Position numbers and translations under genes: made by a program
Assembly (NCBI RefSeq): GCF_001650195.1
Contig: NZ_LXYR01000043.1
Location: forward strand, 1-44,577
DNA length: 44,577 nucleotides
Source: Phormidesmis priestleyi BC1401
GTDB lineage: Bacteria > Cyanobacteriota > Cyanobacteriia > Leptolyngbyales > Leptolyngbyaceae
Reading direction: 5' to 3'
In this document: piece after piece, positions 32,050 to 39,495 of the stretch
Layout of the letters: each line of letters starts with the position of its first letter
How positions within the stretch are numbered: position 1 is the first letter of the stretch
Notes under the pieces: model-generated
What the model was told of the DNA's origin: nothing
The model's input: the letters and a program-made list of their open reading frames with translations, nothing else
Databases searched by the model: none

Positions 32050-34236
32050 ATGAAAACAGTTCTTTCTAAGGCGCATCAATCCCACTCCAAAGGTCAGCAC
32101 CCACCCATGTCTACCAGCCCCTGTAAAGAGTCTGTAGAGCACGAAACAGGAGCGGCGGTTGGGATGCCGCTATATTTGCAGCGATCGAGCAGTTCTCAAC
32201 CCGTGCAGCGAGAAGACAGCTTGCCCCCAGTTCCTAATTTTCAGCTTACGACTCCTGCCCTACTGCAACCGCCCGACCCAGCCTCACGATATGGTCTGGG
32301 TTTGAACTATCATCTCGATCTAGACCCGTCATTGCCCATCCAACAAGCCACTGCTCAGATCTTAGATCCCGCTATTCTCAAGCTCCAACTGACCCAGGTT
32401 ACGCTGGTAGACACTCTCCCAACGTTCGTTCTTAAGCAGCCCGATGCCGAGAAAAAGTCTGCTGGGGCACCTTCAGAGCAGCCAACAACTCCTCGATCGG
32501 CAACGGCAGGCGATCTGCTCAAAGCGGTTGTGGTTGAGCTTGATCCCACCCTGACGACTTTGAAAACGCGGGTGAGCGATCGCGCCGAGTCGGACTGGCG
32601 CAGACTCAATCGAGGCGAAAAAGTTGGGGTAATCAGCGCGTTTACGGTGATTGGAGCCGGGGCACTTGCAGGAATTGTGTCAGACCCCGAAGCGCGACGA
32701 CTCTCGCTCGGTCTACTCGACGGAAAAGTGCTGCCAGTGCCCAAAGTTGACTGGCTAAATCTGGAGATCAATACCAAGGGCAGCCATTTAATGCTGGGGT
32801 TGCATATCGATGTGGGGCAACTGTTGCCGTCATTTTTAGGCTTTCGCGCCTCGTCACCCAGCGCGATCGGAGGAGTGCCACAACCCGCATCAGTTCCGAG
32901 TCAGCGCACCCTTCAGCGCACCGCAAATCATGCAGATGAGAGTCCTAACGGCTCGATCGGGCAACGCATCCAAGCAGCATCCGGGGGAGGAAATCCCTTA
33001 GACGCAGGCATTCAGCAGCATTTAGAACAAAACTTAGGATCTGACCTATCGGGTGTGCAGATTCATACGAATCAGGAAGCCGATCGCTTATCTCGCTCTG
33101 TCAATGCGATCGCATTTACCACAGGTCAAGATATTTTCTTTAGTACGGGTAGCTATAATCCTCGATCGTCAGAAGGTCAACAGTTGATCGCCCATGAAGT
33201 TGTCCATACTGTCCAGCAAGCTAGCGGAGCCGTCGCAGGTGCTCCAACCGCAGATGGGGTTTCGATTAGCGACCCTGCTGACTCATTTGAACAAGAAGCC
33301 GATCGCGTGGCTCAACAAGTGATGGCGACTCACCCCAATTTAACAAGCCAACCGTCAACTCCAGTAGTGCAATCAAACGCATTATTACCCCACATCTACA
33401 GAAAACCAGTCACTTTGTTTCAACAGCGCACCGAAAAGGATTGGTATGCAGTCAGTATGAATAATTGGGGAGCAGATATCGGAAAACTATCAACCACTGA
33501 GAACACATTTGTGAAAGCTGCAATCTTTAATACTCAAAACAATAATCCTGAAGAGTATGAGACGATCGCCGAAAGAAGTGCTTACTATGATGTGATCGAT
33601 GCGTTAGCAGCAGAAGGGATTTTGCCCAAAAAAGTCAGATTTTTTGGGGCTGCTGCCAAAGTCACCAATCGCAACAGTGTCGGCAGCATTGAAGGGTTAG
33701 TGGGCTGGAGTCTACATTCTAAAGAAGCACTCCAAGTTCTCAAAGACGTGAACAAAATCCTATTTAACTCAAACATTCAAATAATCAATCGCTTAATGAG
33801 TCGAGGCAAGCCAACCGATCCTAAAAATCCTGTCTCAACCGATACCCTTTCACCCATGCAGTTTGACCTCAACATGGTGGATGTAGAACAGGGAATTGTC
33901 GAAACTTACCTGAAGGGAAAAACAGCGGGGTTATCTGACGAAGCGATTAAAGATATTAATGATGATCTCAATTTCAAAGGCTTGATTAGAACGTTTGGAG
34001 AATATACAATCGCAAGCCCGCAACCCCTCACTTGGGCAAAAGCAGCGTTAGGCAAAGACACTTTAGACTTTATGCAAAAAGCAGACCGAGTTGCGATCGG
34101 CAAAGCCCTCGTCTTCTCACTACACGCCAACACCCTTGACGAATACAAGACCTATATAACAACCAACGCTACGCCAGTCGATCACTTAAAAGATGATTAT
34201 CGCAACGCATTCTCAATGGGAATTGACCCTAAATAG
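32050..34236 (+). CDS. eCIS core-domain (DUF4157) protein with novel C-terminus, candidate cargo (728 aa)
   Basis: ATG follows CAGGAGA. Residues 34-46 (GAAVGMPLYLQRS) repeat the N-terminal motif of the previous protein. A hydrophobic stretch, VGVISAFTVIGAGALAGIVS (192-211), may be a membrane segment. The DUF4157 core lies at about 310-390 (GGGNPLDAGIQQHLEQNLG, VQIHTNQEADRLS, LIAHEVVHTVQQ) with HEVVH at 382-386. SDPADSFEQEADRVAQQVM (407-425), which normally precedes the core, here follows it. The last 280 residues (YRKPVTLFQQRTEKDWYAVS to the end) match nothing I recognise and are the likely effector domain. Confidence 0.82.
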   Translation: MKTVLSKAHQSHSKGQHPPMSTSPCKESVEHETGAAVGMPLYLQRSSSSQPVQREDSLPPVPNFQLTTPALLQPPDPASRYGLGLNYHLDLDPSLPIQQATAQILDPAILKLQLTQVTLVDTLPTFVLKQPDAEKKSAGAPSEQPTTPRSATAGDLLKAVVVELDPTLTTLKTRVSDRAESDWRRLNRGEKVGVISAFTVIGAGALAGIVSDPEARRLSLGLLDGKVLPVPKVDWLNLEINTKGSHLMLGLHIDVGQLLPSFLGFRASSPSAIGGVPQPASVPSQRTLQRTANHADESPNGSIGQRIQAASGGGNPLDAGIQQHLEQNLGSDLSGVQIHTNQEADRLSRSVNAIAFTTGQDIFFSTGSYNPRSSEGQQLIAHEVVHTVQQASGAVAGAPTADGVSISDPADSFEQEADRVAQQVMATHPNLTSQPSTPVVQSNALLPHIYRKPVTLFQQRTEKDWYAVSMNNWGADIGKLSTTENTFVKAAIFNTQNNNPEEYETIAERSAYYDVIDALAAEGILPKKVRFFGAAAKVTNRNSVGSIEGLVGWSLHSKEALQVLKDVNKILFNSNIQIINRLMSRGKPTDPKNPVSTDTLSPMQFDLNMVDVEQGIVETYLKGKTAGLSDEAIKDINDDLNFKGLIRTFGEYTIASPQPLTWAKAALGKDTLDFMQKADRVAIGKALVFSLHANTLDEYKTYITTNATPVDHLKDDYRNAFSMGIDPK

Positions 34237-34267
34237 CGCGAGTTTTAGATTGTTACAGCCTCAACTA

Positions 34268-34434
34268 ACTGTAGCGACCCGCAATCATAAATCATCAAAC
34301 CCGCAATCATCGCGATTTTGAACCCACATTAACTGCAACTATCCGGTCGCTCAAACCCGCATTAACTGCAACTGAACTCAGATTAATTGCAACCCACCCA
34401 CAATCATCCATTCCGACCCACATTAACTGCAACT
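34268..34434. repeat. Short-repeat array, probable end of a Tn7/Tn5053-type transposon
   Basis: Two repeat classes alternate: ACCC(G/A)CAATCAT at 34277-34288, 34299-34310 and 34396-34407, and ACCC(A/G)CATTAACTGCAACT at 34322-34340, 34355-34373 and 34416-34434, with a variant GATTAATTGCAACC at 34381-34394. The array begins near TGTAGCGACCC (34270), compatible with a TGT element terminus, and ends 33 bases before a truncated transposition gene. Multiple short transposase-binding repeats at the ends are a feature of Tn7- and Tn5053-like elements. Confidence 0.65.
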
Positions 34435-34466
34435 ATAAATTGAGGTGCCCAAATTCAATCACAGAG

Positions 34467-34735
34467 CTAGATTGGCAACCCAGCCATTAACATCTGGTCG
34501 GTTAACTCCTTCGTCCGCGCCGGATCGAGTTGACCCCGAAATAGTAGCTTTATCTCCGCTGGTTTTGCATGGAACTGGTCTGCCAAGCCCCGCAGATCGT
34601 AACCGTGTCGCGTCAACTTTGGTTCCAACTCATCCATTTGTTTCGACAGTACTGACTCCACAATCGCCCCAGTCACAGGCTTTTCTCCAGCTTGATAAGC
34701 TGCCTCCATTGCCAGGATCAAATGCTGTTGAATTT
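34467..34735 (-). pseudogene. 3' fragment of a transposon-encoded AAA ATPase (TniB/TnsC/ExeA-like)
   Basis: The open frame reads from the edge of the 350-bp element at 34735 down to TAG at 34467: IQQHLILAMEAAYQAGEKPV, then DELEPKLTRHGYDLRGLADQ and a conserved ending RGQLDPARTKELTDQMLMAG LPI. This looks like the C-terminal end of DNA-transposition ATPases in cyanobacterial transposons. The ATPase core is missing because the frame stops at the inserted element, and no remainder appears on its far side. Assignment to TniB, TnsC or ExeA type is uncertain. Confidence 0.6.
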
Positions 34736-35085
34736 GGGGTCTGAGGTGCAGTGGAACGGAAAACCGGGTTAAGTGGTCAATTTACATAGCCAAATAGGAT
34801 GTAGCCTATTAACATCGGCAGTTTTGCTTTTGGCTAGGACTGGTAGGATGGGTTCGTTAGGGTATACCCATTCTGACCAGCGCTCCTAAGAGATTGCTCG
34901 CTTTTGACCTGAAGTCATTGAAGCAAATCTGTCACGAGAAGCGATAAGTCTTGAAAGCCTTGTAGGGATGAACTTTCAAGGCTGTGTTTGGGCGCGAACA
35001 TTAGCACGCCAGATTGTCCATTTTCATTTGGCTATTCAAATTGTCCTCTTAACCCGGTTTTCCGTTCCACTGCACCTCAGACCCC
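34736..35085. mobile_element. 350-bp non-autonomous element with 37-bp perfect terminal inverted repeats
   Basis: GGGGTCTGAGGTGCAGTGGA begins the left repeat (34736-34772), and its exact reverse complement ends the element at 35049-35085. Beyond the perfect 37 bp the inverted match continues imperfectly for about 25 more bases (CAATTT then ATAGCCAAAT on both sides). The interior has no useful open frame. The flanks (GAATTT on the left, AATAAC on the right) show no clear target-site duplication, and the left flank is transposon sequence while the right is an RHS fragment, so a deletion or recombination at the element is likely. Confidence 0.9.
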
Positions 35086-35091
35086 AATAAC

Positions 35092-35361
35092 AACGAACTA
35101 AAGCAGGCAGACTATAGCCCCACGACACGGACGGATGAGAATTACACCTACGATGCCAATGGCAATCGCACCAACACGGGCTATGTCACTGGGGCAAACA
35201 ACCAACTCTCCTCCGATGGCAAGTACTCGTATACCTATGATGATGAGGGTAATCTCAAAACGCGCACGGAAGGCTCTGCCGAGGTCACACAACGCTCCAG
35301 TCTATGGGTAGAAAATACCTCTTCGCAAAGAAACCGCTATGTCTACCTCACCAATTCAAGA
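35092..35361 (+). pseudogene. Orphan RHS/YD-repeat C-terminal fragment
   Basis: The frame starting at AACGAACTA contains ENYTYDANGNRTNTGYVTGA and YSYTYDDEGNLKTRTEG, which are textbook YD repeats of RHS/wall-associated toxins. It ends at TAA 35359-35361 after an unrelated short tail (SSQRNRYVYLTNSRKS), with no toxin domain. The 5' part is cut off by the 350-bp element, so this is a relic. Its last bases overlap the start of the next small gene in another frame, suggesting a deletion joined the RHS relic to that gene. Confidence 0.75.
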
Positions 35362-35737
35362 AAAAGTTAAAAATTCACTAGCACAGGCATTCCCAGACAT
35401 TGGGTTTACCAAAACTTGGCAAGGTTCACTTAAAAACCATTGGGTTATCTACGGAGATCAGACACTTTACGCAGTTGAGTTTTGGCAATTACAGGAGCGA
35501 GAAAACGCTTGGTCCGTTCATGTTGCATACGGAAAGCTTGAAGATGGCGATCGCTTCTGGACATCTGCTAATTTAGCGAGTCGTGGTGATTCCACTAAAG
35601 AAAATACCTGGTTTCCGCCTCTAGTTTGGGGAAACGGTCTTCCAGAGAGTGAGTGGATGGAATCTACACCTGAAAGCCAAAAGATGTGGGCAAGCATGAT
35701 TAAAGTGACACTCTCTAGCATCGAGACGGCTTTCTGA
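35339..35737 (+). CDS. Small hypothetical protein, possible immunity protein of the lost RHS toxin (132 aa)
   Basis: ATG 35339 gives MSTSPIQEKVKNSLAQAFPD. The product is acidic and rich in Trp (seven or more, as in NHWVIYG, EFWQLQERENAWSVH, PPLVWG), soluble and without signal sequence. That is a common look for contact-dependent or RHS immunity proteins, and it lies directly after an RHS relic on the same strand. I recognise no specific immunity family, so the role is inference from composition and position. Confidence 0.55.
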   Translation: MSTSPIQEKVKNSLAQAFPDIGFTKTWQGSLKNHWVIYGDQTLYAVEFWQLQERENAWSVHVAYGKLEDGDRFWTSANLASRGDSTKENTWFPPLVWGNGLPESEWMESTPESQKMWASMIKVTLSSIETAF

Positions 35738-35930
35738 CGCTGCTTTCGGTGGCACATCCCGCTTGATGTCATCTCAGTCGAAACCTTCCCTTTAAAGAAA
35801 CCGCACCTTTAAAAATGCAATTGCAAATTGAGGTAGGTGGGAGCGTCTGATGAGTGTGATGGATATGAATGCTAAGACACTGGCGATGAACTGCTTAACT
35901 GTATCGCTTTAATTTCTCTGGTAATTTCAG

Positions 35931-37202
35931 ATGGCTAGAAATTTATCAACGGCGGTTTCAATCATCATTCCCTGTCGTGACGCAACTTTCTCTCTCTGCC
36001 ATTGCCTTGAAAGCTGCTTCCAGCAAACCTATAACAACCTCAAAATCCTCCTCATCGATAACAACTCCACAGACAACTCTGTAACCGTCGCACAAAGCTT
36101 TGTTCCCCAATCTCCCTTCCCCTTCAAAATTCTGCACTGTTCCCAGACAGGCGCGAATCATGCCCGGAACCTCGGCTTCACTCACGCTCAAGGCGAGTTC
36201 ATTCAATGGCTGGATGCTGATGACACCCTTGCCCCAGACAAAATCGCTCGTCAAGTTGCGGCTCTAGAAGCCCACCCCACTTACGACATCGCTTACAGCA
36301 ACTGGACTTGGCAATTCCATCACGATCGCCAGTCCAGTACCCGACTTCACTTCACCAGCCAGCAACACGACGACTTTTTACTCCAGACCCTCATTGACAA
36401 TTGGCACCCGCCCCACAGCTACTTGTTACGCCGCGCTGCCGCCGAAACCCTTCACGCTCTCCAAGTCTGGAACCCCAACACGCCCGTCTGTATGGATCGC
36501 GAATACCTGACGATCGCTGCCCTCTCTGGCTTCCGTTTCCTCTACGTTCCTCACACCTCCGTCACGTACCATCGCTGGTCGGATCAGCAAATTACCCAAT
36601 CAACTCCCTACTTGACTCGCGCCCAAACCCTCAACACTCTCTGGCAACGCTTTCAGCAATTCGCTCAGTCGCAACCCAACATTCAGCCCCATCACTGGCA
36701 ACTGCTGCAACAATCGCAAGACCTCTGGCAACTGCCTCCCATTCAGATCACTCAGCAGGAAAATCAGTACTTCCTGAATCATCCAACTCACCCAGATCCC
36801 ATTTCCCTCAGCTATTCAGAAGCCATGATTCTGACTGCGATGCAGAAAACATCAGGCAGTTATCGCTTAGAAGATCATACTCGTCTGATTCTGCGCTACC
36901 TTTGGAAAACTCTGCTGCGTCGTCACAGTTTAGATCCTAGTGCCCTTACTCAAGCTCTCTCGTCGCTAATCGGGCTACCTGAGATACCTCCCGTCGCAGC
37001 CCTGATCGCAACCCTAGGCATTCCCCTCACCCCTCACCTCAGCCTCTCCGCCTACTTAGAACGAGAGAACCCTCTTGCCCAAATCTCTCCAGCCGACCTG
37101 ATTGATGCGGTGCCCCTCTTTGCGCCCGTCTTCTCTATCCATCGATGGGCAATCCTGCAAACCTTGGAACGCTTCCGCACTCAGAACATCTTGATTTCGT
37201 AA
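35931..37202 (+). CDS. Family 2 glycosyltransferase (423 aa)
   Basis: The N-terminal GT-A domain is clear: VSIIIPCRDATFSLCHCLES, ILLIDNNSTDNSV, ANHARNLGFTHAQGEFIQWL and the metal-binding DADD (about residues 98-101). Residues 100-210 finish the domain (DREYLTIAALSGFRFLYVPH). The C-terminal 200 residues are helical and rich in Q, H and L, with no recognised domain and no membrane helix. It should transfer a sugar from a nucleotide-sugar donor, acceptor unknown. It converges on the next gene with no intergenic space. Confidence 0.9.
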   Translation: MARNLSTAVSIIIPCRDATFSLCHCLESCFQQTYNNLKILLIDNNSTDNSVTVAQSFVPQSPFPFKILHCSQTGANHARNLGFTHAQGEFIQWLDADDTLAPDKIARQVAALEAHPTYDIAYSNWTWQFHHDRQSSTRLHFTSQQHDDFLLQTLIDNWHPPHSYLLRRAAAETLHALQVWNPNTPVCMDREYLTIAALSGFRFLYVPHTSVTYHRWSDQQITQSTPYLTRAQTLNTLWQRFQQFAQSQPNIQPHHWQLLQQSQDLWQLPPIQITQQENQYFLNHPTHPDPISLSYSEAMILTAMQKTSGSYRLEDHTRLILRYLWKTLLRRHSLDPSALTQALSSLIGLPEIPPVAALIATLGIPLTPHLSLSAYLERENPLAQISPADLIDAVPLFAPVFSIHRWAILQTLERFRTQNILIS

Positions 37203-37955
37203 TTACACCCGTCGCAGCACAAACTGACTAACCACTCGCAGGTCGATCGCATAGCTTTCCTCCAACCCCCGCCGTTTCAGCGCCGCAACACTCGCTCGAT
37301 ACGACCACCGAATCTGCTCCAGTTGGTCATTGGTCATATTCCCCCCGTGCTGCCGGTAGCAATAGAGCGGTTTTGGCACCTGCTGAATTTCTGTGACCTC
37401 CGACAACCGTAAACACAAGTCATAGTCCTCCGCCCGATCGTAGCTGGAATCAAGCCCGCCAATCTGCTCATACACGGAGCGCCGCAGCAACCGAAAGTGA
37501 AACGTCATAAAGCTCACCAACAGTTGATCTGAGCTATAGGGAATCTGGCTGCGAACTCCTAAACCCTGATCAACGCCTTCCTCATTGATCACCCGATACT
37601 GGGTGTAAACCATGCCCACCGATGGCGCTGCGTCTAGTGCTGAGATTGTCTCTTGCAAAGCCGTCGGCTCCAACAAATCGTCACTATCGACCCAACCCAG
37701 ATAAGCGCCTGTCGTCGTAGAGATCGCTGCCCTGAGTGCAGAAGCAAACCCCCGATGATCTGCCGCAACCACCCGAATGCGGGCATCTTGCTCAGCGTAC
37801 TGTTGGGAGATCGCCACCGAGTGATCGGTAGATCCATCATCCCAAATCAGCAGTTCAAAGTCTGAGTAGGTCTGTGCCAAAATGCTCTCGATCGTCTTAG
37901 CCAGGAACTGCTGCCGATTGTAGGCCGTCACAATCAGTGAAACAGATGCGTTCAT
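37203..37955 (-). CDS. Family 2 glycosyltransferase (250 aa)
   Basis: A compact GT-A enzyme: VSLIVTAYNRQQFLAKTIES, FELLIWDDGSTDHSV, GFASALRAAISTTTGAYLGW and DSDD as the DxD motif, then EDYDLCLRLSEVTEIQQVPK and LYCYRQHGGNMT, typical of GT2 enzymes with the ED and HGGN-type acceptor-side segment. It lies 6 bases downstream of the HlyD gene on the same strand, so it is probably the last gene of the export operon and may glycosylate the exported product or a surface polymer. Confidence 0.9.
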   Translation of the reverse strand: MNASVSLIVTAYNRQQFLAKTIESILAQTYSDFELLIWDDGSTDHSVAISQQYAEQDARIRVVAADHRGFASALRAAISTTTGAYLGWVDSDDLLEPTALQETISALDAAPSVGMVYTQYRVINEEGVDQGLGVRSQIPYSSDQLLVSFMTFHFRLLRRSVYEQIGGLDSSYDRAEDYDLCLRLSEVTEIQQVPKPLYCYRQHGGNMTNDQLEQIRWSYRASVAALKRRGLEESYAIDLRVVSQFVLRRV

Positions 37956-37961
37956 AAAACC

Positions 37962-39491
37962 CTATCGAACAAAGGTTAAGCTCTCGCTGGTGCGCGTAAA
38001 CTGGTCGGTAAAGATACTCATCACCGTTCGTTTCCGAATTTTGATATTGGCGCTCAATGACATTCCCGATTGCAGCGTCACTAAATGACCATTCACTTGG
38101 ATGGACTGCCGCTCTAGCCGAATTTTGGCGGGGAACGTGTAGTCAGGCTGGATCTGTGTTGGGGGCAACGCATCCGAACCAATCCAAATTAGAGTTCCCT
38201 TCACATCCCCGAACTCACTGAAAGGAAACGAGTCAATCCTCACATCTACAGGCATTCCCGCTTTAATAAAGCCAATATCGCGATTGGTCACGGACACCTT
38301 CGCAACCAGAGAGTCATTCGGCACAATTTTCAGCACCGGCTCAGTTGAAGTCGCCACAAACCCAGGTGTACCGGCTTTCAACTCAAACACGGTTCCTGCC
38401 ACCGGAGCGCGAAGTTCTCCATACTTCAACGTCTGCTGTGCCTGACTGATTTGACTGTCGATCTCCGCCAGCTTTTTATTGTTCTCGACGATCGCCTTCG
38501 TCAACTGCGTGTCAATCTCAGCAATCTTTTGATGGTTATCCGAAAGTTGTTTGGTAAGGTCTTTGCGATCGACTGCCAATGTATTCTGCCCCTTAGTTTG
38601 AGATCCCGCGATCGCCAACTGAAGTCGCATCAACTCCTGTTGCAGTTGCGCCACCTCGGATTGATTCGCCTCCACCTCTTGCTGTTGTTTGAGGAGCTGA
38701 ATCTGAGAAATTGCTCCGGTCTCCGCCAGTGGCTGAACGTTGCCAAGGATTTTCTGATTAATTGCCAGCGTGTTCTTGGCAGTGACCAGCTTCACCTGTG
38801 CTTGACTGAGTTGACGATCGAACTGCGCTGCTTCTAGCCGCGTTGCCGTGGTGCGGGTTGCCAACTCAGTTTGATTCGACTGCAACCGCTCTCGTTGTGT
38901 TGCGGTCAGATTTTCCGACGTTGAGCCATCCAGTTGTGCTCGGAACAGTTGATTCTCTGCAACCAGCGACGCTCGGCTTTTGGTCAAGCTCAGAAACTGC
39001 GGGGCAATCTGCATCGATAGGCTTGACCCCGATGCTCCGGTCATCTGTGCCTGATAGAATTCGTTTTCCTGCACCAGTGCTGAGCGAACTTTCTTCAAGG
39101 ACTCCAACTGCGCTTGTGAAGTCGTGGGGTCGAGCGTTAACAACAACTCGCCCGCTTGCACCCGCTGACCATCTTTGACATTCACGGCTTTGACCACGCC
39201 ATTCACCGGAACCTGCACATCTTTAACCGCTCCCTGCGGTTCTAACTTCCCCTGAGCCGGAATGACCTCTTCAATCTTGGCAAAACACGCCCAGAGTACT
39301 CCCAACGTGGTGACGCTGATCAGCGTCCAGATGATCGCCCGCGACCAGAGATGAGACTGCTGCACCACCAGGGGGTGACTGAACTGAGGCTGTTTGGGTG
39401 AACGCCTTTTCGGTGCGGGAGCTGCGGGTTCTGAAGGCGGGCGTTTGCCATTTCCGTTCCTTGACCCATTGGGTTCGTTTGTGGTGGTCAT
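37962..39491 (-). CDS. HlyD-family periplasmic adaptor of a type I secretion system (509 aa)
   Basis: A cytoplasmic Pro/Lys-rich tail (about 1-50) precedes a single membrane helix, AIIWTLISVTTLGVLWACFA (about 52-71). Then come the lipoyl half-motif QVPVNGVVKAVNVKDGQRVQ, a long alpha-hairpin (about 115-345, for example LLKQQQEVEANQSEVAQLQQ), the second lipoyl half GELRAPVAGTVFELKAGTPG, and a beta-barrel domain with PVDVRIDSFPFSEFGDVKG. This links the inner-membrane ABC exporter to an outer-membrane TolC-type channel. Four bases separate it from the ABC gene. Confidence 0.93.
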   Translation of the reverse strand: MTTTNEPNGSRNGNGKRPPSEPAAPAPKRRSPKQPQFSHPLVVQQSHLWSRAIIWTLISVTTLGVLWACFAKIEEVIPAQGKLEPQGAVKDVQVPVNGVVKAVNVKDGQRVQAGELLLTLDPTTSQAQLESLKKVRSALVQENEFYQAQMTGASGSSLSMQIAPQFLSLTKSRASLVAENQLFRAQLDGSTSENLTATQRERLQSNQTELATRTTATRLEAAQFDRQLSQAQVKLVTAKNTLAINQKILGNVQPLAETGAISQIQLLKQQQEVEANQSEVAQLQQELMRLQLAIAGSQTKGQNTLAVDRKDLTKQLSDNHQKIAEIDTQLTKAIVENNKKLAEIDSQISQAQQTLKYGELRAPVAGTVFELKAGTPGFVATSTEPVLKIVPNDSLVAKVSVTNRDIGFIKAGMPVDVRIDSFPFSEFGDVKGTLIWIGSDALPPTQIQPDYTFPAKIRLERQSIQVNGHLVTLQSGMSLSANIKIRKRTVMSIFTDQFTRTSESLTFVR

Positions 39492-39495
39492 GTTG

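Noticed and set aside
35850-35912. 20-codon frame (MSVMDMNAKTLAMNCLTVSL) before the glycosyltransferase
   Set aside because: It could be a leader peptide, but there is no attenuator structure or regulatory codon run to support it.
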